Below, in pieces: positions 11,571 through 23,200 of a stretch of 64,000 bases of DNA. Source of the DNA: Macropodus opercularis (lineage: Eukaryota; Chordata; Actinopteri; Anabantiformes; Osphronemidae); assembly GCA_030770545.1 (NCBI GenBank), contig CM061098.1:1402001-1466000 (forward strand). The letters run 5' to 3'. How positions within the stretch are numbered: the stretch's first letter is position 1; every line of letters begins with the position of its first letter. The notes beneath the pieces are model-generated. The model saw only the letters and a list, made by a program, of their open reading frames with translations. It had not been told where the DNA came from and did not search any database. Both the position numbers and the translations under genes were made by a program.

Positions 11571-13020
11571 AAGTGGAACCAACGAGTCAACAGTGGAACC
11601 AACGAGCCAACAGTGGAACCAACGAGCTAACAGTGGAACCAACGAGCCAACAGTGGAACCAACGAGCTAACAGTGGAACCAACAAACTAACAGTGGAACC
11701 AACGAGCCAACAGTGGAACCAACGAGCTAACAGTGGAACCAACGAGCCAACAGTGGAACCAACGAGCTAACAGTGGAACCAACGAGCTAACAGTGGAACC
11801 AACGAGCCAACAGTGGAACCAATGAGCCAACAGTGGAACCAACGAGCTAACAGTGGAACCAACGAGCCAACAGTGGAACCAACGAGCCAACAGTGGAACC
11901 AACGAGCCAACAGTGGAACCAACGAGCCAACAGTGGAACCAACAAGTTAACTGTGGAACCAACGAGCTAACAGTGGAACCAACAAGTTAACTGTGGAACC
12001 AACAAACTAACAGTGGAACCAACGAATTAACAGTGGAACCAACGAATTAACAGTGAAACCAACAAACTAACAGTGGAACCAACGAATTAACAGTGGAACC
12101 AACAAACTAACAGTGGAACCAACGAATTAACAGTGGAACCAACAAACTAACAGTGGAACCAACGAATTAACAGTGGAACCAATGAACTAACAGTGGAACC
12201 AATGAACTAACAGTGGAACCAACAAGTTAACTGTGGAACCAACAAATTAACAGTGGAACCAACAAGCTAACAGTGGAACCAACGAATTAACAGTGGAACC
12301 AACGAATTAACAGTGGAACCAATGAACTAACAGTGGAACCAACAAGCTAACAGTGGAACCAACGAACTAACAGTGGAACCAACAAGCTAACAGTGGAACC
12401 AACGAATTAACAGTGGAACCAACGAACTAACAGTGGAACCAACAAGTTAACTGTGGAACCAACAAATTAACAGTGGAACCAACAAGCTAACAGTGGAACC
12501 AACGAATTAACAGTGGAACCAACGAATTAACAGTGGAACCAATGAACTAACAGTGGAACCAACAAGCTAACAGTGGAACCAACGAATTAACAGTGGAACC
12601 AACGAATTAACAGTGGAACCAATGAACTAACAGTGGAACCAACAAGTTAACTGTGGAACCAACAAATTAACAGTGGAACCAACAAGCTAACAGTGGAACC
12701 AACGAATTAACAGTGGAACCAACGAATTAACAGTGGAACCAATGAACTAACAGTGGAACCAACAAGCTAACAGTGGAACCAACAAATTAACAGTGGAACC
12801 AACGAATTAACAGTGGAACCAACGTATTAACAGTGGAACCAATGAACTAACAGTGGAACCAACAAACTAACAGTGGAACCAACGAATTAACAGTGGAACC
12901 AACGAATTAACAGTGGAACCAACGAATTAACAGTGGAACCAATGAACTAACAGTGGAACCAACAAGCTAACAGTGGAACCAACGAATTAACAGTGGAACC
13001 AACGAACTAACAGTGAAACC
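11571..13020. repeat. Minisatellite, 20-bp unit (cagtggaaccaacgagctaa), about 72 copies
   Basis: Seventy-two or so 20-bp units with no insertion or deletion over 1.45 kb. The half cagtggaacc is nearly fixed (occasional ctgtggaacc or cagtgaaacc); the other ten bases vary among about ten forms. The left third uses aacgagccaa/aacgagctaa, the right two thirds aacgaattaa, aatgaactaa, aacaagctaa and related forms. A block of ten to eleven units recurs at 12,221, 12,441 and 12,641, a higher-order repeat of 200-220 bp. Since 20 is not a multiple of 3, every frame repeats after 60 bp. ORFs inside it are artefacts. Confidence 0.98.
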
Positions 13021-14339
13021 AGCAACATTCTCTGAGTCCACAGGTGGAGCAGTAGCTCAAACTAGACACGTTTTTAGCATAAAGGCCAGAGGTGCAGCTA
13101 CATAAACAGGAATTATAGCATATATTTGCAGTTTAACTCGAAAATGATCTAATCTTGCGTCAGTTGAGCACCAGAAAAAATACAAACCCTAAATTATGCA
13201 TCAGTGCATTTAAAGTTACAGTGTGTACATGTAAAGTTTTCAACAACTCAACAGTTGTTGTTCCTGTGAAAACCGCTAATGTTGAGATGTAGATGTATCT
13301 GTCATATGTAGAACCATATGACACAAACCAGGGCGCTGAGGCGTGTCGTCGCTGATAGGCAGCTGTTATTTCTGCCTCCAGACACATGCAAACGGTGAAG
13401 TCAGGACCTGGCAGAACGTGGCTGACTGGGGCAGATAAGAGTTTCTGCTCAGATCAGCGCCTCCATCACTGACTCTGCTCCTCACAAACACACGTTCTTT
13501 CATCCCGTCTCGTTTAGTCACTAAGCTTAGACGTCAGCGATGTGCGTTTGTCTGGTTTGCTCTTAGCGCCATGTGTCCTGAGATGCAGATGAGTGCGGCT
13601 CGTCTCTGGGTGTGTCCTTGAGCAGCTAGAAATATTGGACCTGCTGCTGATTAAACGATAGAATTTCCTTTGCATCGCTCACTGTTTCACGTCATTGTGA
13701 GGTTTTTAGTAGATTGCGAGACACCTATAGCAAAAACTTCAGACACTTAAATGATCCTGTAAATGATTCCCTGTCTTGCTCAAAGAGATGAAACCGATTA
13801 TTGCCTGCCTGTAAATGCAGCTTTACGCTGCTGCCTGCTTTGATTCCACTTAAGACTCCATAAGGAATTAAATGGATGTAGATCAAAAGTCTTTTTTTGT
13901 GGAATTGATTCCGCCTTTAACCCTTTAACTTGTTTTAACTTCAAAGTCCTTGAGAAAATAGCTTTCTCTGCTGTAGTGTTGTCTTTGTACTGAAGCTCCA
14001 AAGCTGCTGTGTAGGTTGGTCTGAGCATGTTCTCAGTGGAGGAAATTCAGTGCTGATGGATTGTAACGGTTGTGGTGCGATGTGTCGGAGTCAACACATT
14101 GTGCATTTATGTGTAAGTGACTTTGAGATTTGCTCTCCTGCTGCCGTAACCTTCTGACAACCAGCCCACCAGCCTCCGGTTCACGTCCAACCCTTCATCC
14201 CTTGCTTGAGTCTTGCTAATGTTAAACTGTAGGAGCAGTTTGATTTCTGGTCAGATCACTTTGTTGCCTTTCACAACTCAGATCCTGTTTGAAGGGCTAA
14301 AAAAAACGTTCCCATTTTTTACTAATAGCAAGTCGTCAG
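13021..14339. other. Intergenic DNA between the minisatellite and the inferred fat2-like 3' UTR
   Basis: No gene, RNA or repeat recognised; only short ORFs without domains. Confidence 0.65.
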
Positions 14340-16716
14340 TGTTCATAGAAGATCATCTTTATTCATATATTTTTTCACAATATAGAAACATCTTAATAAA
14401 ATCTCTCACAGAGAAACAACAGAGCAAAACATGGGGAGGCCCACATTAATACAAAAATAAACTATGTTCAAACTTAAAGAAAACAAATCTAACATGCATT
14501 CAGGTGAATTATATTTTAAACAGACAACATTACCACACAAATACAGAAAGCATTTACAAATTAATACCTGTAACCTGTTGGGACTAACATCATTTTTACA
14601 CAGATTTCACCAGTGGAGAAATCATTTGATAACGGGATTATATTATACTAAGTACAAGATAAAAGTAAACCTTATTTATGGGAGATGTTATTTCTTAGAG
14701 AAGATAAATCTTCTGTTGTTGTTCTTACTGTAATACTCGATGTTAATGTGGATATTTGTGTGCTTGGTACGGTGACGTCCACCATGTCGGTCTCCTGGTG
14801 CATACTGTCCATGTGTGCTCACGCTTTCAAGGCCTAATCCAGACAAAGCAGCTTTGTAAAACTGTAGTGGAACCAGCTGTGACTACATGTGTGCTTCACT
14901 TAGCAGATTAGAGGGACGTCGCTGTCGGGACACGAATCTAAGACCTTTTCTGTAACGAAACTTGTGGCAGGGCTGGATGAGTCACCAGGTGTCTGTTAAC
15001 TCAGGCATGTTAAAACACAAACAAAAATCCAGTTGATGTGCGTTTCGACGTTAGCGTCATCTGCATTCCGAGCATGTTTACGTGGACTCCATCGTTTGCC
15101 TGGACACGGGATATGAAGACGTGAGCTTTGGTCTGTTTGCACTGACCGACCTGATCACGGCCGCGTTGTTTGGACAGTTTGATCACGTCAGACCAAGCTT
15201 CAGGTTTAACTGTCAGCTACAGAATAGTCTGTGACTGGGCACATTTTAAATATCTGCCCGAACATTTGTTCAGTTTACACAAAATGCATGTTGATTCTTT
15301 GTGTAGCGACATGAACGCTAGGACACATGCAGTTCATTCACGTACTGTGTGTTAGATGTAGGATACGTGGCAGGTTTAAAACATCGAAATGATTGAATTG
15401 ATCCGCAGTAATAATAATAATACAGTTAGTTACAAAGAATGTTGATCATTTGCCAAAGTCAGACACAACAGCTGAAATGAACTTAGTGAACAATTGAGCA
15501 TAACATTATTTTCACTACAACTGTTGACCACATTATTGAAATAATGGACCTTTCTGAATTAGATTTTGATGCTTCCCAAGTCAGAATCTTCAATTATATT
15601 CATTAAACTGTAGATGAACGTCTAATTGTTGCTACAGATCCTATAAAATAATTGTATTTAATTCCAAATACAATAACTCGCAGTAGATTTGCTCGTACTG
15701 GACAACGAGCTTCTGATCAAAACGAGTCTTTTATGTGAGGGTCGTAGAGTTGCACCATTTAAAATGGCTGCATAGACAAAAACTACTCAACATTAAGTGT
15801 TTATCATCAACAACAGTGCAGAGCAGAAGTTTACTACAAACACCAACATACGGTCTGAGAAAATACTGTAGTCAAACTCACACTCGTAAAACCCACATGG
15901 AGAAAGTTACAGAAAGGATGAACACACTTATCCTAGTGTAACACTAAATATACATCACAGCTCACATTACCTGGTCACTTAATTTATGGCTTCTATCTTT
16001 TTTTTTTTTTTTTGAGGAACCAGCCCCATTAATTGCAAGACACACCAACAAACAGAGGCAATAAGCAGATTAATGAGTTAATGGAAATGTTGTCATCTTT
16101 AATGTATCCAACTATAAAATAAGGGTCTGATTTAAACGCACGCTTCATTCACATCCCTTTTTTTCCTCAAAAACTTTGCACGACCACAGTTCATATGCTA
16201 ATAAACACGCCATTGTTAGTGTATGTATCATATGGTTTGTCAGACACGTGAGAAGCCAAACTAAGCCGTTGGTACAGTTGTTTGGACGTGTCTCGAAGGC
16301 AGGACCCTCTTTTGAGAGGCAGATTCCCAGTTTGCCTTATTTGGAAGCAGTCACATCTGTAATACTGTTCACAATCCTAAAAAATTAACAAGCACTTTCA
16401 GCAACATTAAAAAAAGATCTTCTGAACTTCTGCTGAACTTGCTCTGCAGAGACAACCAAGAAGTCCTGATTTACTCTCTTCTATCAGTGAGACTACACAA
16501 CCTGACACAGTCGAACAAATGAAAGGCATCTGAACTGTTGTTTCGCATGGTGCCTTTGTCTTCATCAGAGTGGAGAGACTCCGATCTCACAGTGAGACAC
16601 TGCTGAGCAGCACTTCAGTAGTAGAGAAGTGTACTTGTACACAAAGCTGCCGATACGTGTCTACTACTTACAATAAAGAATGAAAGTGAAAAGGTCACCA
16701 GAGAAAAAGTGTAGGC
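14340..16716 (-). other. fat2: Probable 3' UTR of the fat2-like gene
   Basis: Inferred. The stretch after the stop is AT-rich and has no coding signal on either strand. On the minus strand an ATTAAA (16,098-16,103) and an AATAAA (14,357-14,362, in ATGAATAAAGATG) could serve as polyadenylation signals; the second gives a UTR of about 2.4 kb. It contains a run of 16 T on the plus strand at 15,998-16,013. The end point is a guess without transcript data. Confidence 0.45.
15998..16013. repeat. Homopolymer run (T)16
   Basis: Sixteen consecutive T on the plus strand (A on the transcribed strand), inside the probable 3' UTR. It could prime oligo-dT internally in cDNA libraries. Confidence 0.95.
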
Positions 16717-17213
16717 TTAAAACATGACCTCCTCACAGCTCCCGTAGTCGCTTCCCACCATGCTCGCCCTGTCGTAGCTGCGTGGGTTCTGCCCCACTGG
16801 TCGCGTCTGAGGCTCGGCCGAGTTTGGCTCTGGTGGCAGGGAGGCCTGCTCTGCGTACGATGGCATGGCCACGCTCAGGCGCATGCTGAGTCTCTTGTAG
16901 CCTCCTGAGACATTGTCGAGGCTGCGGGCGTGCTGGGTAGGATAGTAGCTGATAGCGGTGTACTCGTTGGGGCACTGAGAGCTAGGAAGAGGAAGCCCGT
17001 CGGGACCCAGGAAGTCATCCAGGTTCTGGTTGCTGTAGCAAGGTGGCAGGGGAGCGCGGCGGTCAGCGCGATCCAGCGGGAACGGGAAGCCGCTGAATCG
17101 AGAGTTTCTTCGTGAGTCCATAGTGGAGGTGGAGTAGGTGTCCTCCACAATGTCAAACTGGGGGAAATCCTGGGCCGTTGGGCGGCCGTAGTAGTCTGGG
17201 TCGGCTGGGTAGA
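16717..17213 (-). CDS. fat2: fat2-like exon 27: distal cytoplasmic tail and stop
   Basis: Residues 3231-3395, TAA stop at 16,717-16,719. Begins VYPADPDYYGRPTAQDFP, rich in tyrosine, proline and serine. Recognisable blocks are CPNEYTAISYYPTQ, GGYKRLSMRLSVAMPSY and the C-terminus SDYGSCEEVMF. The last residues VMF fit a class II PDZ-ligand pattern (hydrophobic-x-hydrophobic); human FAT1 instead ends HTEV. Acceptor TTTCAG|TCTACC, phase 1. The tail totals about 270 residues, close to human FAT2 and shorter than FAT1 or FAT3. Confidence 0.94.
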
Positions 17214-20200
17214 CTGAAAACAGAGATGGATGAGGCAAAGCCGTTAGTAGGCGTCTACTAGTTAAGCAGTTAAGTGTCTTTTAACGGTAATGACAGCATC
17301 GACGTGGCCCCGTTTAATCCAGGTTATTAAATAGTAACAGGAGGAAACTGCAGTCACCAGTTAATTTAACAGAGAAAGGCTTCAGCTTGAGACGCTGATC
17401 ATGTTTACGACCTACCACTGGTTGATCCGCCCTCAGTCTGAACAAACGTCCTCAAGACAAGTGGCACGAAGAGATTCATACTAATAAATACCAGGACCAC
17501 TGGGTTTGAAAGTTAAATAAAAAACACTGAGCTTGAGGCATTTGCATATTAAATCCTTCCCTGAAGATTTGAAATAGTGTGGGTTTGATTAGTGAAACAG
17601 GAGGTGGGAAGATGTCTGCTGCAGGCTCAAGGTCCTACAGTCACTACTATGACTAAAGGCGAACAATTGATCCAGACCTGCCTCTAATGACTGCGAAGGC
17701 AGAATAATCCTCTGTTCTTTCAATCAGCTGACATTAAGACATTTCAAAGGCAACCTTGATCATCTCTTAGCTTTTTGTACACCTCTGTGTCTGCTCTTGG
17801 CTCCCAATCACTAAAATATTTTCCTGACACTAATCTCGAGCTAAATCCCAGCCTTGAAATACTGGATGATAAACTGCTTTTTCATGCACCAACCCTGTAG
17901 GCAAGTAGCGAAGTATCTCAGCGAGCGAGAACTTGGAGGAACTCACGAACGACCTTCAGCAGGTTTTACTGATATTCCCTCGTGATGTATGATAAGCAGT
18001 AAAGGGTTTGTTGGTTCCAGGGTTTTATGCTCAATGCATTTATATACTATTATACATAATACATTTTTTGATCCCAGGGTTTTGTTACTGTAAGCACATT
18101 ATTATTATTAATAACTAGTCTTGTGGCTGACTGACTTCACTTCAACACACTTTGCTTTGTTTTGTGAATGGATACAAGATGAGCATTGGTTTCCTTTAGA
18201 ATATTAAGTCCTCCTGTACCTGTAGCCACCGTGGACCAATAATAGCAGTAAAACTAGAAAATGAGATCATCACTTCAGATTGATGCCTTCACAGCGAAAC
18301 AAAAACACTGAATTAAGTTTCCTGCTGTCACTTGATACTAAACAGCAAGTGCCTCCTGCTGGTGTGAGGCTGAGAGAGAAAACAGATACTGAGAGAACAG
18401 GAGATGAACAAATACCTGAAAAGAGACGGCAAACGAGAGATGTGGGTAAAAGGAATGGAAAGAGATCAAGAGCGTGTGATGGACGGCAAGGGGGCGGCAG
18501 ATAAGACAGTAAGTATAGATGAGAGGAAATGGAGACGAAGGGACAAAAAAAAATTTGCAGAACGTTTAAGATGTTTCAGGCTAAAGAGACGAGGGAAAAG
18601 CCGACGGCATCGTCCAAACCCCTCTGTGGACCTAATCTACATGAAAGGAATTCAGCTCCGACTCCGTCACAGCTGATGTTATTTCCACACTGTGCACAGC
18701 TCAATAAGCTGTTAACAACAACAGCTCTTCTTATTGTGATGCCACAGAAAACAAGACACTGACAACTAATGGCAGAAATAGTTCAGGTATTTGACCACTG
18801 TATTGTATATCCCAATATATAACACACCGTAAATACGCTGAGATTCTTCTGTCACTGGCTCCTGTTCTGCAATTCTGCATCTAAAACCCATCAACGTATT
18901 TACTACAAGGAGCTAATTGTGTCCATATCACAGTTTTAATGCACGTTTTTTAGTAGATGAGTCCTAATGTAGCACATTTCAAGCTGGCTATAGCTTTTTA
19001 ATAAACGGTTTGGATAAATGAGTAAACACTTTGGTATGGAAGAGATTTTCAGTGGGTTGTTTTTCCTCAAGCTGCGGTAAATGTGGGGTGTGAATCTCAG
19101 ATCAGCACCACAGACATTCATAATACATGATAGAGTGACTTTGTTCATGTAAACAACAAATTAACATTCAGCTCAAGTCCAGGTGGAAACGGAAACGTGA
19201 TGCTGTGAAATGTGGATAATATTCTGCTATGCAAATGTTATTTTTAATGTGAAGGCCTTAACAGTTCACCTGTGGAGATGTTTGCTGGCTCTAGGCCTCA
19301 ATTAATCAGCCAGACAGTTTGGAAGACAAGGAACAAAAAGCCACAGTTTACCTGCAGTGGGAGGTGGAGGTCACTGCTGAGCGACAGTCAGGCTTCAGGT
19401 AACAAGCGTATTGACTTTAGCCTCAGTCCGTGTGTTGTGCCACTGCTCAGGTTGCTGCTCCAGATTTAAAGAAAAAAAACTTTCTATTCGTCCGGGGTTT
19501 GAAAGCAAGTCCAACTGAGAAACTGCTAATTAACCCAATCTGTACTTAGGAACCGGGGAGCTCGGGTGAAACAGATTCAGACAACGACCCTTAAACCATG
19601 AGCAGGATCACAAGCAAGGAACCAGAGGAATGTGCCTCATCTTTGCTGTGATAAGGTCAAGCAGATGAATGATCTGCCAGGCTGGTGCTCGCTGGGGAGC
19701 GATGGCATGACTAACTCCCCATCTACTTCTATTTATCAGTCTCCAGAACATAGCAGTGAATGTGTGAGTCATGGCTCAGCTCTATTGATCTGTTACATGT
19801 GAGGACAGAGCATGACAGAAGAACAAAAGATGAGAAGAGTGAGCGGGATCGAAGGAAAGACAAAGAAGACAATTAGAGTGAAGAGAGATGGAGTGAGCGA
19901 TAAATGCAGAGAGAAAGGTGGACACGACGGTAAAGCAGTGAAGAACAAGTGACTTCAGAAGGACCAATGAACCAGGGTGGCAGGACAGTGGGGATGAAAC
20001 ATTTTGCACCGTTACCCCAAATTCCTCACGGCACAGAAATCAGCAAACGCAAGACACAGAATTTATGTTGCTACAAAGAGTGGAAAGAAGTTGGCTTCTA
20101 CAAGTCCTGTGCATCCAGCTCAAATCCCGACACCACAGATAATACACAGGTAGATTCGAAACCAGTGATCAGTTTTATATAGATGGGATAAATCAAGTTC

Positions 20201-23200
20201 ACCTGCATAAAAGAAATACAAAGGACAGGACACACAGAACAGGACAAAAACAGACGACAGGGAATGTTTTCGACTGGAGACTTAGATCATATACTCACGG
20301 AAAAGCAAAAACCAAACAGGAAGAAGATGGAAGCAGAGAGAGAAGTCATCACAGAACGAGAGAGGAAATAAAGACATTCGGAGATGAAACAGAGAAAGAA
20401 CTTGATTTCCTGATGCTATCGCATTCAATCAGGCTCGTGTGTTGACAGACAACTCTACGGACAGTTCCCATGATGCACCGCTTTGCATGACAAATACATT
20501 TTTACAGTGACCTTGACTGAATCATTCAGCGTCTTGGCTTTGCAGCACAAAGGCATCCTGGGAGGATTAGATTTTCTCATTGTGTTCAACAATGTTAAAA
20601 CTAAATGACTTATGAAACTTGAGACGACCTAATGTAGAGACCTACTCGAAAGAACATGACAAGACACACAAGAAAAATAGCACATAAGCAAGCAGAGATT
20701 CATTTACAGAAGCCGAAAACTAAAGTGAAGATTCGTGAACTAATATCCCCAAAAATCTATGAACCCTCACCTTCATAGTCCCATGGGTTCTTCCTGATGG
20801 AGTCATTGTCAGAAGTGGACGGCGGCCTGGCAGGCAGATTGGGCGCCACGCTGCACACCATGGGTCCCTGCATCTTTGTTGAGGAAACCCCACCTCCTGA
20901 CAAACTTATCTGGCGAAGCGACCTGAATGGCGTGTTATCGAGATCTTTGGTGGCTCCAACCATGGAGGTCATTTCGATGAGATTGACGCCTTGGTTGTCA
21001 GCTTTTAGGCCTTTATCCAGACTGGGGTGGAAGTAGCTGTGGGTGTACGACACGTGTATAATAAACTGATGAGCTACAGTCTTAGAGTTTGGATTTTAGT
21101 AGTGATAGAAAATTACAATTCCTTATTTTAAGTGTGTTCTTACCCATTTGAGTCCTGGACACAAACAGGCTTTTTCTTGTTCTGCCGAACGTAATGCATT
21201 CTGATGCAAACAAAGACGCCAACCAGCAGGACTAATCCGAGCACGCTGGCACAGATCACCAAGATGTCCACCATCGGGACAGGGGGGATGATGATGCTGT
21301 AGAGCAGTGCAAAAGAAACTATTAGTTATTCCAACTCAGGGGTCACGGTGAATGACCCCTTCAGTGACTTTACAGTCAAAACCTGGACACGAACTGGGCG
21401 AGCACTGATTACGACACCTGTTTGAGTAAAGAAGCAGAGATTTGGAGAAAATGCTGCAGTTCCTTAGTACTAAAGGCTAAAGACGATGGTGAAGAGCAGC
21501 ACATGGCTGCCACGTCATCCCAGGACATCATCGTCTTCCCACCACTGACTGGGATAATAATCAGCCTGACGAAATGTGTGTGTGGCGCATTCGCATGTCT
21601 TGGAATCCACCACTGGGCCTTTTTCATCCACTACGTTAATCTAAACCCCTCCTGAAACTAAGACCCTGTTAATTCCCATGAGGACCAATGCAATTCCACA
21701 AGCAGCCTTATGAACGGAGTAAATGTAAATGTTGCCGTTCCGTCTGAACGTGACTCTGCTGTTTAACGTCTGTGAGCGGAATAAGGTAGCTGGTGGTATA
21801 GTGATGTATAAATCTGTGTTTATGTGCATCCATGCACATTCAAACCATGTTTGAATCATACACTGCAAGTGATTCTGCATATAATGAGGGTTATGCTGGC
21901 TTTCGCGTTTACTTGGCCTTGTTGGATTCATGTCTGTGTATATAATTAGGATCTGGTCTGTTTGACCACAATCTTCTGGGAGGTTTACGTCTGCAGGTAG
22001 TTTTCTTCATCACTGTTTCTCGATTAAATTAAAGTTGTTTGGCTGCACCTGCTGATTTTTATTACGGTCTCACTCTGGTCGCGAAGTTCTGAAAGAAAGT
22101 TCAGCTAAACCTACTCACCAGTACAGATATAATCAATCATAATGAGTTTTGAAAGACGCAGAGCACTTTGTTAACCGTATCAGCTGACAGTACTACTACG
22201 AGAACCCGACCGTCGTTCATGGATGACTGCTCTACCAACCAGGCCCCCACCAGTTACTGATTAACATTCTGTAGATGAAACCTCATCAGTGAAAACCAGA
22301 TGTTTTGAACATTCAAGAGTTTCATTTGAATATTAAATGAGTTCAATTACTGATTTAATTACTAATTAAAAAGTACTTCTTGAGTTTACCATGCTTCAGG
22401 GTTGTCTAGCGGGCAGTTGCACACGTAGCCTTGAGCCTTCGGTATGCACAGCCAGCCCTGGGAACACGGCTGTGAGGTGCACGGGTTGTCCACCACTTCG
22501 CAGAGCGACTCTGAAGATTAAATACAACAAACCGAGACATGTGAGACAAGAGCCACTGATCACAGCCACGGACAGTCTTCCCTACAGAAGGTAAATAATC
22601 AAAGCAAAGGTCAAAGTGGCGTTTCCAGAGAACAGCAGAGTGCGTTTGATATGTAAAAGAAAAGTTTGTGATGAGATTCTCATTCCTGTGTTGACAATAT
22701 CTAATAAAACAGCACAATAAAAAAATAAATAAATAAACTGGGCTTATATATAAATTTGCCAGCACTGGAGTCTTATCTTGAGAAAACCGGCTTTTGACTC
22801 TTACTGCATATGATCCAAAGAGGCTGAAACTTCCATTCACACACTTTTAGGGCTCAGTCGAATGTCTAAGAATCTAACGGACACAGCTCCATGTTATGCT
22901 ATGTTAATGTATCTAACTAGCTGTGTTTCTCAGTCAAATGTGCTATTATTATATTAATATATTCTGGAATAGAAAATAAAGGTCATTGTTTTGGGTACAT
23001 CACTGCGACCTTTCAATAAAACACATTTGCTGTTTGGCATCACACACCAGAGTTCGCCTGAAGCACAAACTAAATGTCTTCTGACATGATGATGAATAAG
23101 ATCCTGAGAAAAGTAATACTTTGCTGTAACATTCAGTCCCGTGGACATTTGATCACTGTAGTGAAGGACAATAATACAATCTGCGGTTCAGTGACCTAAC

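Noticed and set aside
11573..11962. Repetitive ORFs in the 20-bp array (TVEPTSQQWNQRA on plus, WFHCWLVGST on minus)
   Set aside because: They arise from tandem 20-bp units and end where TAA-bearing unit variants start.
11571..13020. CRISPR-like array of evenly spaced repeats
   Set aside because: There are no unique spacers and no cas genes; the 20-bp units are contiguous and the host DNA is vertebrate.
22406..22840. 144-residue minus-strand ORF overlapping the last EGF exon
   Set aside because: It reads a different frame from the EGF exon; the EGF frame is fixed by cysteine spacing and splice phase.
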